Of a DNA stretch of 64,000 nt, positions 52,500-60,616 are shown in pieces. Within the stretch, counting starts at the first letter, position 1. Every line of letters begins with the position of its first letter. A model generated the notes under the pieces. The model made no database searches and was not told the DNA's origin. It saw nothing but the letters and a program-made list of their open reading frames with translations. The stretch is taken from assembly GCA_045113315.1 (NCBI GenBank), contig JBGUIX010000001.1, positions 62,001 to 126,000 on the forward strand, written 5' to 3'. This stretch comes from RUG13091 sp045113315 (GTDB taxonomy: Bacteria; Bacillota_I; Bacilli_A; RFN20; CAG-826). Both the position numbers and the translations under genes were made by a program.

Positions 52500-52510
52500 T
52501 CAAAGGTTCT

Positions 52511-52586
52511 TGGGGTGTAGCCAAGCGGTAAGGCAACAGACTTTGACTCTGTCATCTCAGTGGTTCGATCCCACTCACCCCAGCCA
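52511..52586 (+). tRNA. tRNA-Gln (anticodon TTG)
   Basis: TGGGGTG/CACCCCA acceptor stem, anticodon arm ACAGA-CTTTGAC-TCTGT, GCCA end encoded. The second glutamine tRNA is at 55841. Confidence 0.96.
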
Positions 52587-52594
52587 ACTCATCT

Positions 52595-52670
52595 CACTCT
52601 CTAGCTCAGTCGGTAGAGCACTTGACTTTTAATCAAGGGGTCCGGAGTTCGAATCTCCGGAGAGTGACCA
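52595..52670 (+). tRNA. tRNA-Lys (anticodon TTT)
   Basis: CACTCTC/GAGAGTG acceptor stem, anticodon arm CTTGA-CTTTTAA-TCAAG, CCA encoded. Confidence 0.96.
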
Positions 52671-52673
52671 CTT

Positions 52674-52760
52674 GCCCAGGTGGCGGAACAGGTAGACGCA
52701 CAGGACTTAAAATCCTGCGGTAGCGATACCATACCGGTTCGATTCCGGTCCCGGGCACCA
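52674..52760 (+). tRNA. tRNA-Leu (anticodon TAA)
   Basis: Anticodon arm CAGGA-CTTAAAA-TCCTG, long variable arm, T arm ACCGG/CCGGT, CCA encoded. The acceptor stem GCCCAGG/CCCGGGC has an A-C mismatch at pair 5:68. Confidence 0.94.
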
Positions 52761-52772
52761 AGTGATAAAAAT

Positions 52773-52795
52773 CTGGCATTTATTGCCAGTTTTTT
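52773..52795 (+). terminator. Terminator of the tRNA array
   Basis: CTGGCA-TTTAT-TGCCAG followed by T6. Confidence 0.92.
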
Positions 52796-52814
52796 ATTGT
52801 TTAAAAATTAACCT

Positions 52815-52843
52815 TTGTTTTTTATTAAATACTAAAGTATTAT
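52815..52843 (+). promoter_or_regulatory. Promoter of the lipid kinase operon
   Basis: TTGTTT (52815-52820), 17 bases, TATTAT (52838-52843); GAGG precedes the ATG at 52871. Confidence 0.65.
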
Positions 52844-52870
52844 TAAGATAACTACGAGGTATAAGCAAAT

Positions 52871-53794
52871 ATGAAACATTTAATTGTTGTTAATGGTGCT
52901 TCAGGTGGTTTTAAAGAGTCGTTTGAAGAGGAAATTAATAATTCATTTAAAGGTCTAGATTTTGAGATTTATAAAACAACTGGTCCAAAATCCGTTATTC
53001 CTTTTTTAAAAGAATATCTTAAAAAGAGTAAGGACACAGTGAGAGTATATGCTTGTGGCGGAGACGGCACAGTTCATGAAGTGGTCAACGCCTTAGTCGG
53101 AGCCAAGAATGCAGAACTTGCGATCTATGCTTCCGGAACTGGAAATGACTTTGTCAAAATTTATGGTGGCAAAGAAAAATTCCAAGATTTTAAAACATTA
53201 ATCAACGGTAAAGTTCATCCAATCGATGTTTCTAAACTCACTTCTCCTGATTTAAAAGAAGAATTATATTCCGTGAACGTGATTAACTTCGGTTTCGACG
53301 CGATTGTTGGGGCAATGGGTAACTATTATAAAGAAAATGGTTTACCAGAAGAAGCGAAGAAAAAAGGCTTAGGCCCTTATGACTACGCTTTAAAACACGA
53401 CGCGATGAAACACGGTCGTTTCAACGATATTGAAGTTTTCGCAGATGGTGAAAAATTAAATGAAAAACAAATGCTATTAGCCACATTAGCCCAAGGCCAA
53501 TATGTCGGTGCAAAATTTAGATGCGCTCCAAAAAGCGATAACACTGATGGTTTAATCGATGTTTGCGTGTTAAAAACTATGACCTTCTTAGGTTTAGGTA
53601 TGATTATTGGTACTTATACCAAAGGTAATCACTTAAATAGAAAGAGAAGAAAAATCGTTTATAGAAGAGCTAAAGAAATCGAGATGAAAGGTCCAAAAGC
53701 ATTCGATGTTTGTGTTGATGGGGAAATGATTAAAGGCAACAACTTCAAAGTGAGCGTTGTTCCAGGCGCGATTAATTTAGTTATTCCTGAATAG
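52871..53794 (+). CDS. Diacylglycerol kinase-like lipid kinase (DagK/YegS family)
   Basis: 307 residues. DAGK catalytic domain with VNGASGG (the usual NPxSG loop, here altered), YACGGDGTVHEVVNAL and YASGTGNDFVKIYGG (nucleotide-binding GGDGT and GTGNDF). The C-terminal half is the beta-sandwich with VCVDGE. It phosphorylates a lipid such as diacylglycerol to phosphatidic acid at the membrane. It is 3 bases before a PlsC-type acyltransferase, which makes the same product by another route. Confidence 0.9.
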   Translation: MKHLIVVNGASGGFKESFEEEINNSFKGLDFEIYKTTGPKSVIPFLKEYLKKSKDTVRVYACGGDGTVHEVVNALVGAKNAELAIYASGTGNDFVKIYGGKEKFQDFKTLINGKVHPIDVSKLTSPDLKEELYSVNVINFGFDAIVGAMGNYYKENGLPEEAKKKGLGPYDYALKHDAMKHGRFNDIEVFADGEKLNEKQMLLATLAQGQYVGAKFRCAPKSDNTDGLIDVCVLKTMTFLGLGMIIGTYTKGNHLNRKRRKIVYRRAKEIEMKGPKAFDVCVDGEMIKGNNFKVSVVPGAINLVIPE

Positions 53795-53797
53795 TTT

Positions 53798-54625
53798 ATG
53801 TTTTTAGAATTAATCTGTTTTTTATGCGGCGCTGCTTTAGCAGTTAGTGGTTCAATTACTTTTTGGCCAATCCACAATTGGTGGGATTTTTATATCCCTA
53901 TAGTTTTATATACAGTTGGTTGGATTGCGGGTATCGGTGTTATCTTTTTAATTGAACTTGTCGCCTGTTTATTTGTTAATCCTAAAAAGGAATATAACAA
54001 AGTTAATCTCTATGCGAGATTTTGGTTTTTAACCGGTTTAAGATTTATCGCTAATCACGCTCATATCTGGGTCGATATGCATGGCGAAGAAAAGATTCCT
54101 GATAAGGAAAGATTTGTTATTGTTTGTAATCACCGTAGCAAATTTGATAACTTTGTTATCTCTAATAAATTTGGTAAAAAAGATATCGCTTTTATCACTA
54201 AAAAAGAAAATAAAAAGATTCTTATCGCCGGTAGATTATTCCCGGCATTATGTTATATAAGCGTTGACCGGGAAGATAAACTCCAGTCATTAGAAGCTTT
54301 TAAAAGAGCGGTAACCTTAATGAATGATGATGTGACATCAATCGGTGTGTTCCCAGAAGGAACTAGACAAACTGAAAAAGTTATCGGTGAATTCCATGAA
54401 GGGCCATTTAATATCGCCATTCACGCGAAAGCTCCAATTGTGGTATCTACTTTGGTAAATACTGATCGAGTCATGAAGAACTGGCCACTTAAACCCACGA
54501 CTGTGAGATTCGATATCATCTCAGTCATCAGTTATGAAGAATATCAAGGGATGACCGCTAAAGCGGTAAGTGATATGGTTCATAACATGATGGAAGAACA
54601 TTTAAAGAAGGTAAGGGGGCTATAA
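53798..54625 (+). CDS. plsC: 1-acyl-glycerol-3-phosphate acyltransferase (PlsC-type)
   Basis: 275 residues. Two N-terminal membrane helices (CFLCGAALAVSGSITFWPI, FYIPIVLYTVGWIAGIGVIFLI), then an acyltransferase domain with CNHRSKFDNF (HX4D catalytic motif), VDREDKLQSL and GVFPEGTR. It adds the second acyl chain to lysophosphatidic acid. It is in one operon with the lipid kinase and an APH-type kinase. Confidence 0.9.
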   Translation: MFLELICFLCGAALAVSGSITFWPIHNWWDFYIPIVLYTVGWIAGIGVIFLIELVACLFVNPKKEYNKVNLYARFWFLTGLRFIANHAHIWVDMHGEEKIPDKERFVIVCNHRSKFDNFVISNKFGKKDIAFITKKENKKILIAGRLFPALCYISVDREDKLQSLEAFKRAVTLMNDDVTSIGVFPEGTRQTEKVIGEFHEGPFNIAIHAKAPIVVSTLVNTDRVMKNWPLKPTTVRFDIISVISYEEYQGMTAKAVSDMVHNMMEEHLKKVRGL

Positions 54626-54659
54626 ATTTTGCTCCCTTTATATCTATGAGGAAAATAAT

Positions 54660-55517
54660 ATGGATGAGTTACTAAAGCAAATTTTTAAAAAAGATGCAAA
54701 AGTCATCTCCCCATTAGTGGGTGGAATGATGAATAAATCTTTTATCGTTTCTTCTGATAACAAGAAATATGTTTTATATATCTCGACCGAACAAGCTAAT
54801 GAGATGGTTGATAGAGAGCTTGAAAAAGCCAATCAAAAATTAATTATCGATTTAGGTCTAACAAGCAAGAACGTTTATTTTGACACAAAAAAAGGTATCA
54901 AAGTGAACGAATATATTGAAGGTAGTTCATTAGATAAAGCGGATTCTTTTGATTCTAAAAAAGTTGCCGCATTGTTAAAGAAGATGCATGAATCAGGATT
55001 GTTATCAAAAGAAGATTATCATCCATTTAAAAGATTTATTGCTTATGAAGAAGAAGCTAAAACATTCCAAAATGATTTAGGTGAAGATTATAAAAAACTA
55101 CGCAAAACCTTGTTCGATAATAAAGATTTCTTAGAAAAACAAAAATTAGTGCTTTGCCATAACGACGCTCAAAAGAGCAATATTGTAAAAGATTTAAAAG
55201 ATCATTATTACCTAATCGATTTTGAGTTTATGGGTAACAATGATCCAATATACGACATTGCCACTTTTGGTAACGGCTTAGTAAGTGAAGGATATCAACT
55301 ATTAATGGATTATTATAAAAATCCAAGTTTAGAAGAAAAGAAACGTTATTATTTGTGGAGAATATTTGTTTCGTTACAGTGGCACAATGTCGCGATTGTA
55401 AAACATTATCGCGGAGAAGGCAAAACACACGGCTTTGACTTCTTAGCGGTCGCGAATTTCTTCTTAAATAATGCGTTAGATGCCTATAAAGGGTATAACT
55501 CCTTAATGATAAATTGA
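54660..55517 (+). CDS. APH/choline-kinase-like phosphotransferase (LicA-like)
   Basis: 285 residues. APH fold: GGMMNKSFIVSSDNKKYVLYIS (nucleotide loop and Lys), LVLCHNDAQKSNIVKD (catalytic HND..N) and YLIDFEFMGNNDPIYDIATFG (metal Asp). Close in pattern to choline/ethanolamine kinases of LicA type. Following the two lipid genes, it may phosphorylate a head-group alcohol (inference); no licB/C/D genes are in the window. GAGG precedes the ATG. Confidence 0.82.
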   Translation: MDELLKQIFKKDAKVISPLVGGMMNKSFIVSSDNKKYVLYISTEQANEMVDRELEKANQKLIIDLGLTSKNVYFDTKKGIKVNEYIEGSSLDKADSFDSKKVAALLKKMHESGLLSKEDYHPFKRFIAYEEEAKTFQNDLGEDYKKLRKTLFDNKDFLEKQKLVLCHNDAQKSNIVKDLKDHYYLIDFEFMGNNDPIYDIATFGNGLVSEGYQLLMDYYKNPSLEEKKRYYLWRIFVSLQWHNVAIVKHYRGEGKTHGFDFLAVANFFLNNALDAYKGYNSLMIN

Positions 55518-55603
55518 CCAAAGCAGAAATGTTTTGGTTTTTTATAATCATATTTATAAACAAATTAACACATTTGTGTTATTATCAAATGCGGTAAATA
55601 ATT

Positions 55604-55834
55604 ATGGACGATGTTGAAAAATTAATAGTTGCTACTTTAGATAAAATCAGACATTTCTTACAAAAAGATGGAGGAGATGTTATTTTTCACGAATTTAAAG
55701 ATGGTATCGTTTACGTTAAGATGATTGGTGCTTGCCAAGATTGTATGTATGCGAATAACGATATCAAAGATTTAGTGGAAGTTATCCTTCAAGAAGAAGT
55801 GCCGGGAGTTGTCGGAGTTAAATTAGTTGACTAA
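55604..55834 (+). CDS. NifU C-terminal-domain iron-sulfur scaffold protein
   Basis: 76 residues. The single domain is the NifU_C (Nfu) type: IRHFLQKDGGDVIFHEFKDGIVYVKMIGACQDCMYA, with the CxxC that holds a bridging Fe-S cluster. It delivers clusters to target proteins. No other Fe-S assembly gene is nearby. An extended -10 (TGTTATTAT, 55578-55585) is upstream. A tRNA gene follows 6 bases after the stop. Confidence 0.9.
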   Translation: MDDVEKLIVATLDKIRHFLQKDGGDVIFHEFKDGIVYVKMIGACQDCMYANNDIKDLVEVILQEEVPGVVGVKLVD

Positions 55835-55840
55835 GGATAT

Positions 55841-55915
55841 TGGGGTGTAGCCAAGCGGTAAGGCAGTGGACTCTGAATTCACCATTCACTGGTTCGATCC
55901 CAGTCACCCCAGCCA
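55841..55915 (+). tRNA. tRNA-Gln (anticodon CTG)
   Basis: TGGGGTG/CACCCCA acceptor stem, anticodon arm GTGGA-CTCTGAA-TTCAC, CCA encoded. Nearly identical to tRNA-Gln(TTG) in its 5' half. Confidence 0.95.
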
Positions 55916-56000
55916 AAGTTAATATTTAATAAAGAAAATATTATTGATAATATAAATATAGAAGTTTCTTTCTATTATCAAAAAGTGATGGAGGTATGTT

Positions 56001-56741
56001 ATGACCACTCTTGATCAAAAATTGGCTGAACTTTTAAATAACTACCAAGTTAATGGTTGGCCTATTGGAAATTTTATACTCGTTTTAATAGCTATCTTCT
56101 TATCCGTAATTCTCTGTGGTGCTATCGGCATTGAAAGAGAATGGAGAGGCAGAAGTGCTGGTTTAAGAACTCACTTATTAGTCGGTGTTGGTTCATGCAT
56201 TATCATGATCATCTCCATATATGGCTTCCCTGCAATGTTTAGTGAACACCGCGATGTCGCCAGATTAGCCGCCCAGATTATTACTGGTGTTGGTTTCTTA
56301 GGCGCTGGTGCTATTATTCACCGCAATAGCGGTATTAAAGGGTTAACCACTGCTGGAACAATTTGGGTTGTTATGGCTATTGGTATTGCCTGTGGTTCAT
56401 TTAACTTCATCCTTGCTTTAATCTCCACTATTGTCATCTTATTTGTCTTAGTAACATTTAAGAAAGTGGAAGCAAGAATCAATAAAAAGAATCCTGTGGT
56501 TATTTTATCCGCTCCATCAAATACTCCAATCTTAGAAAAAATTCTTTCTGTTTCTAAAGAATTTGATTGTACAATTCATGGGTTGTCCACCGATATCGTT
56601 GAAGCTGATACAAATAAGGCTGTTGAATGTACTTTCCAAGTTGAATTCTCTGGATCTAGTGATTGCTTAAATGACTATTTATCTAGACTTGAAAGTGAAA
56701 CAAAAGCTTATTCAATTCGTTTATTAAATAATCATCGATAA
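56001..56741 (+). CDS. MgtC/SapB-family membrane protein
   Basis: 246 residues. The N-terminal membrane domain has the MgtC signature: CGAIGIEREWRGRSAGLRTHLLVGVGSCIIMIIS and AAQIITGVGFLGAGAIIHRNSGIKGLTTAGTIWVVMAIGIACG, about five helices. The C-terminal ~80 residues form a cytosolic ACT-like domain. The role is uncertain: in other bacteria MgtC inhibits F-ATPase or supports low-Mg growth. GGAGG precedes the ATG. A two-way terminator follows. Confidence 0.9.
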   Translation: MTTLDQKLAELLNNYQVNGWPIGNFILVLIAIFLSVILCGAIGIEREWRGRSAGLRTHLLVGVGSCIIMIISIYGFPAMFSEHRDVARLAAQIITGVGFLGAGAIIHRNSGIKGLTTAGTIWVVMAIGIACGSFNFILALISTIVILFVLVTFKKVEARINKKNPVVILSAPSNTPILEKILSVSKEFDCTIHGLSTDIVEADTNKAVECTFQVEFSGSSDCLNDYLSRLESETKAYSIRLLNNHR

Positions 56742-56756
56742 GATAAATTCAAATGA

Positions 56757-56787
56757 AAAAAAGGTAGCTCAGCTACCTTCTTTTTTT
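56757..56787. terminator. Bidirectional terminator
   Basis: AAGGTAGC-TCA-GCTACCTT with an A-run before and a T-run after, between convergent genes. Confidence 0.93.
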
Positions 56788-57562
56788 ATAATAAGATGTT
56801 TTCTTTTCGGTTTACAACCACATATCCTTTACGGTTATAAACATCTTTTCGATTATAAGTGATACGTGAACCATCTGGTTCTACAAATATACCACCCGCT
56901 TCTTCAACAATAATTTGGCAAGCGGCTGTATCCCATTCCTTGGTGCCAGCACTCATACGATAGGTAATTTCTGCTAATCCTTCAGCGATGCGACATGGTT
57001 TCAAGGAAGAACCATATTTCATTACGTGTTTGATTTTATCAGAATGTTTTTCGATTAATTGTAATTCAGTCTCATTGGTGTGGAAGACGCTACATAAACA
57101 AGTTAAATCTTCTAATTTATCATTAACATGGATCTTCGTATCAACACCATTAACGCGATGATAGCTTCCACCATTTTTAGTAGCGAAATAGCAATCTCCT
57201 GTAACTGGAGCCACAACTACGCCCACAACTAATTCATGTTTATAAGCAAGAGCGATATTTGTGGTAAATCCACCATCTCTAGCGACGAAATCTTTGGTGC
57301 CATCAACAGGATCGACAATCCACACATAATCATTATTTAATCTATCAAGATTATCTTCAGATTCTTCAGTTAAAAAGGCATGATTTGGGAAAAGTTTATG
57401 TAGATGTTCTCTAATAATCTTATCGGCAGTCTTATCAGCTAAGGTGACAGGAGAATTGTCTTCCTTGATTTCGACATCAAATCCTTGATTATAGATTTCC
57501 ATAATCTTTTCTCTGGCGAGCATACCAGCTTCAATAGCAGCGTTAAGTTCTTTTTCCCACAT
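56786..57562 (-). CDS. cysQ: 3'(2'),5'-bisphosphate nucleotidase, CysQ-type
   Basis: 258 residues. Inositol-monophosphatase superfamily: AFLTEESEDN (metal Glu), WIVDPVDGTKDFV (metal motif, with KDF typical of CysQ) and KEWDTAACQIIVEEAGG. It removes the 3' phosphate from PAP. The gene lies 2 bases after an NrnA-like gene that can have the same activity. An inositol phosphatase cannot be fully excluded. Confidence 0.85.
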   Translation of the reverse strand: MWEKELNAAIEAGMLAREKIMEIYNQGFDVEIKEDNSPVTLADKTADKIIREHLHKLFPNHAFLTEESEDNLDRLNNDYVWIVDPVDGTKDFVARDGGFTTNIALAYKHELVVGVVVAPVTGDCYFATKNGGSYHRVNGVDTKIHVNDKLEDLTCLCSVFHTNETELQLIEKHSDKIKHVMKYGSSLKPCRIAEGLAEITYRMSAGTKEWDTAACQIIVEEAGGIFVEPDGSRITYNRKDVYNRKGYVVVNRKENILL

Positions 57563-57564
57563 AA

Positions 57565-58521
57565 TTATTCCTCTCTTTGATACTCTTTAATGACAGTATC
57601 TAAATCATCAATAATCATTTGAATTGTTTCTTGGTTCATATCAGCTAATGTAACACCGGCAGCATGATAATGACCTCCACCGCCATATTTGGCAGCGACT
57701 GGTTGAACACCAGGACCACTACTTCTAAATTCAGCGTGACATGTTCCGTCCTCGTTTTCGCAGAAGAAAGCCCATATTGGATAACCGAGAACATTATTTA
57801 ATAAATTAACCATTCCTCCGGCTTTATTTGGTGAAACTCTTAACTCTTCTAAAGTTTTATATTTGAAGGTTAGATAGATAACACCAGTTTCCGTTTTTTG
57901 ATAATGGGTGAAAACATATCCTTTAAATTTAAGAGCATCTTCATTAGTAATATTCAAAATTTTGTTAATTGCCTTTGGATCCGCCCCATTTTCGCATAAA
58001 TAAGATGCCTCTTTAAATGCAATTGGGAAATCTTCAATGAACTGAAATCTTCCAGTATCAGTTAAAATTCCTAAGAATAATGCGTTACAAATTGTAGGAT
58101 TAACTTTCCATTTTGCTTCCCATATGAATTTAACGATGAGTTCACATGTTGAATTAGCGTTATCGTCAATAACAAATTTACCTTCTGTGAATTTATTATT
58201 CTCCATGTGGTGATCAATTTTTATAAATTCTTTAGCGGCGTGAATTCTTTGATCTTCCATTCTCATCAAATCGTTACCATCAACAAGAATCGCTAATGAC
58301 TTTTTAATAATCTCATCGTCCACGACATCCATGTTTCCAATAAGATTAAAAAAGCGTCGCCATCCACTTCCGACAGCATAGACTTTTTTATTTGGATAGT
58401 TGAGTCTTAATAAATCTCTTAATCCAATTTGGCTACCGTAACAGTCACCGTCTGGATTAATGTGTCCAAAAATAACGATATATTCATTTTTTTCAATGAT
58501 ATGTCGTAGTTCTTCAAACAT
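57565..58521 (-). CDS. nrnA: DHH-family phosphoesterase, NrnA-like (oligoribonuclease/PAP phosphatase)
   Basis: 318 residues. DHH domain with GHINPDGDCYGSQIGLRDLL, DGNDL and IDHHMENN (catalytic DHH), and DHHA1 domain ending KYGGGGHYHAAG. NrnA degrades 2-5 nt RNAs and dephosphorylates PAP. It starts on the last base of the rpoE stop region, so it belongs to the argS-rpoE unit. AGAGGAAAG precedes the start. Confidence 0.9.
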   Translation of the reverse strand: MFEELRHIIEKNEYIVIFGHINPDGDCYGSQIGLRDLLRLNYPNKKVYAVGSGWRRFFNLIGNMDVVDDEIIKKSLAILVDGNDLMRMEDQRIHAAKEFIKIDHHMENNKFTEGKFVIDDNANSTCELIVKFIWEAKWKVNPTICNALFLGILTDTGRFQFIEDFPIAFKEASYLCENGADPKAINKILNITNEDALKFKGYVFTHYQKTETGVIYLTFKYKTLEELRVSPNKAGGMVNLLNNVLGYPIWAFFCENEDGTCHAEFRSSGPGVQPVAAKYGGGGHYHAAGVTLADMNQETIQMIIDDLDTVIKEYQREE

Positions 58522-58931
58522 TATCTTTCCTCTTCTTCGTTGATTCTTTCTTCTTCAGATTCAGAACCTTCTTCTTCCTCATTTTCTTCATTTGGTTCTT
58601 CGAAGGCTTTGTTATATTCTTTTTCTTCGTCTTCGTCAGCTTCTTCAGCGTCGTCATTGACATCACTTTCAACATCAGAATAGACATCTTTCATATCGAT
58701 GTGAACCTTGTCAAAAGTATGACGTTCTCTTAAGTCCCATTGGTTTTCACCTAAGGTGACAAAACGACCATCTAACATTAAGTTGGTGTAGAAACCCGCT
58801 AGCTTTCTGCTAGCTTCTTCTTCACTTAAGTCAGCGGCTTTGCAAATATAAGCCCATAAGTTTTTAAAACTGACTTGTCCTTTGCTTTGATTAATAAAAT
58901 CATAAGCATGATCTAATAATGATTTTGCCAT
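58521..58931 (-). CDS. rpoE: RNA polymerase delta subunit
   Basis: About 136 residues. The N-terminal HARE-HTH domain (SLLDHAYDFINQSKGQVSFKNLWAYICKAADLSEEEASRKLAGFYTNLMLDGRFVTLGENQWDLRE) is followed by a long, almost wholly acidic tail, as in Bacillus RpoE. It loosens RNA and DNA from polymerase and speeds recycling. The ATG at 58929-58931 has AAAGGAG upstream; the frame extends 48 bases into argS but that start is rejected. The argS-rpoE order is conserved in Bacilli. Confidence 0.93.
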   Translation of the reverse strand: MAKSLLDHAYDFINQSKGQVSFKNLWAYICKAADLSEEEASRKLAGFYTNLMLDGRFVTLGENQWDLRERHTFDKVHIDMKDVYSDVESDVNDDAEEADEDEEKEYNKAFEEPNEENEEEEGSESEEERINEEEER

Positions 58932-58950
58932 GTATTTATTTCTCCTTTTA

Positions 58951-60570
58951 TTACATGTGTTCTGGGGCACTAACTCCAATTAAGTTAAGTGCGTTTTTCA
59001 TCACTATTTCACTAGCCTTGCATAAAGCTAAACGTGATGAAGATGTCTCAATGTTATCTCTATCGATAACACGACACTCAGTATAAAATTCATGAATCAA
59101 ACCTGCTAAGTCATGAATATAATTGGTAATTTTATAAGGGGCTCTTTCTTTTGCGGAATCACTAACTACATTAGGGAAGTTTGCTAAGAGCTTTAATAAT
59201 GACATTTCACTAGGCATTGATAATTTTTTACCTTCAATATCTAAAGGAATGTCGCTACCTTGATTAAGAATTGAGCATAATCTAGCATGTGCGTATTGTG
59301 CATAGTAAACAGGGTTATTAGAACTTTGTTCTAACGCCAAATTCATATCAAAATCCATATGCGCACTGGCAGCACGCATCGCAAAGAAATAACGCATCGC
59401 ATCAACACCGACATCTTCACAGATTTCTTTTAAAGTAATAGCGTCACCACTTCTTTTACTAGCTTTAAGCTCAACGCCATCTTTAATGAATCTGACCATT
59501 TGAATAAGTTCCACTTCTAAAGCATCTTCTTTATAACCATGCATCATAAGAGCGCTCTTCATACGATTGATATAACCGTGATGGTCTGCGCCTAATACAT
59601 CAATTAGTTGGTCAAAACCTCTAGAGATTTTATTGACATGATAAACAATGTCAGGCATGAAATAAGTATATTCACCATTGCTTTTGACAATGACACGATC
59701 CTTATCATCTAAATAGTCTGTGGTTTTTAAAACTTTAGCGGTTCCATCGCTATAAATGTGTTTATCTAAATACTTGATTTCCTTTTCGATTTCATCTTTT
59801 CCTCTGATGTCTAGTTCAGATGAAAAAACATCAAAATGTACTCTAAAAGTGTCTAAATCACGGATAATTTTCTCTAATTCAAGTTCTTTGCCTCTCTTTT
59901 TTAAGAAAGGAATTGGGTCTTTTTCAGATAACAATTTATCACCAACTTCATCTTTAATTTTTTTGGCAACATAAATGATATCTTCACCATGATATCCATC
60001 TTCTGGAAGTTCGGCTTTTAAACCAAATAATTGTTTGTATCTTGCTAAAATTGATTCCGCTAAATGATCAATTTGATTACCAGCATCATTAATATAGTAT
60101 TCTCTAGTCACATCATAACCAGCAAAAGATAAGATTCTAGAAATTGAATCACCAATAGCTGCGCCTCTGGCGTGACCAACATGTAAATCGCCAGTCGGAT
60201 TAGCGCTCACGAATTCGACATTGATTTTAAAATTCTTGTTTTCGCCACGACCATAGTTTTCATTACTTTGAATAATCTTTTTGACAAATTGTTGTAATGA
60301 ATCTTTTTTCATAAAGAAATTAATAAATCCAGGACCAGCAATTTCAACTTTTTCAATTGAGGACATATCGAGTTTTTGAGTTAATAAAGAAGCAACATCT
60401 CTTGGAGATTTAGAAAACAAACGGCAGTTCTTCATCGCTGCGCTTGTTGCGTAATCACCATGACTAGGATCTTTACTATTTTCAATAATAATATCGTTTA
60501 AAGCCACTTCATGGCCTAAGGCCTGAAATGCTTTTTGAATATTAAGTTTTAAATTTTCTTTAACGTCCAT
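58951..60570 (-). CDS. argS: Arginyl-tRNA synthetase
   Basis: About 539 residues. Class I synthetase: FVSANPTGDLHVGHARGAAIGDS (HIGH motif as HVGH), AGNQIDHLAE, and a C-terminal anticodon-binding domain (NPVYYAQYAHARLCSI...). The KMSKS position reads ELKASKRSGDAITL, common in this branch of ArgRS. The ATG at 60568-60570 is preferred, since an ATG at 60585 overlaps the -10 box. Confidence 0.96.
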   Translation of the reverse strand: MDVKENLKLNIQKAFQALGHEVALNDIIIENSKDPSHGDYATSAAMKNCRLFSKSPRDVASLLTQKLDMSSIEKVEIAGPGFINFFMKKDSLQQFVKKIIQSNENYGRGENKNFKINVEFVSANPTGDLHVGHARGAAIGDSISRILSFAGYDVTREYYINDAGNQIDHLAESILARYKQLFGLKAELPEDGYHGEDIIYVAKKIKDEVGDKLLSEKDPIPFLKKRGKELELEKIIRDLDTFRVHFDVFSSELDIRGKDEIEKEIKYLDKHIYSDGTAKVLKTTDYLDDKDRVIVKSNGEYTYFMPDIVYHVNKISRGFDQLIDVLGADHHGYINRMKSALMMHGYKEDALEVELIQMVRFIKDGVELKASKRSGDAITLKEICEDVGVDAMRYFFAMRAASAHMDFDMNLALEQSSNNPVYYAQYAHARLCSILNQGSDIPLDIEGKKLSMPSEMSLLKLLANFPNVVSDSAKERAPYKITNYIHDLAGLIHEFYTECRVIDRDNIETSSSRLALCKASEIVMKNALNLIGVSAPEHM

Positions 60571-60583
60571 AAACTGACCATTC

Positions 60584-60612
60584 ATTATATCTATTAAAAG
60601 AGAAAAGACAAA
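60584..60612 (-). promoter_or_regulatory. Promoter of argS-rpoE
   Basis: TTTGTC (60607-60612), 17 bases, TATAAT (60584-60589) on the minus strand. The ATG used lies 13 bases beyond the -10 box, giving a leader of about 7 bases without a ribosome site. Confidence 0.65.
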
Positions 60613-60616
60613 GAAT

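Noticed and set aside
52348..52536. A 62-residue minus-strand open frame over the tRNA array
   Set aside because: Its translation is the usual spurious product of reading tRNA genes backwards.
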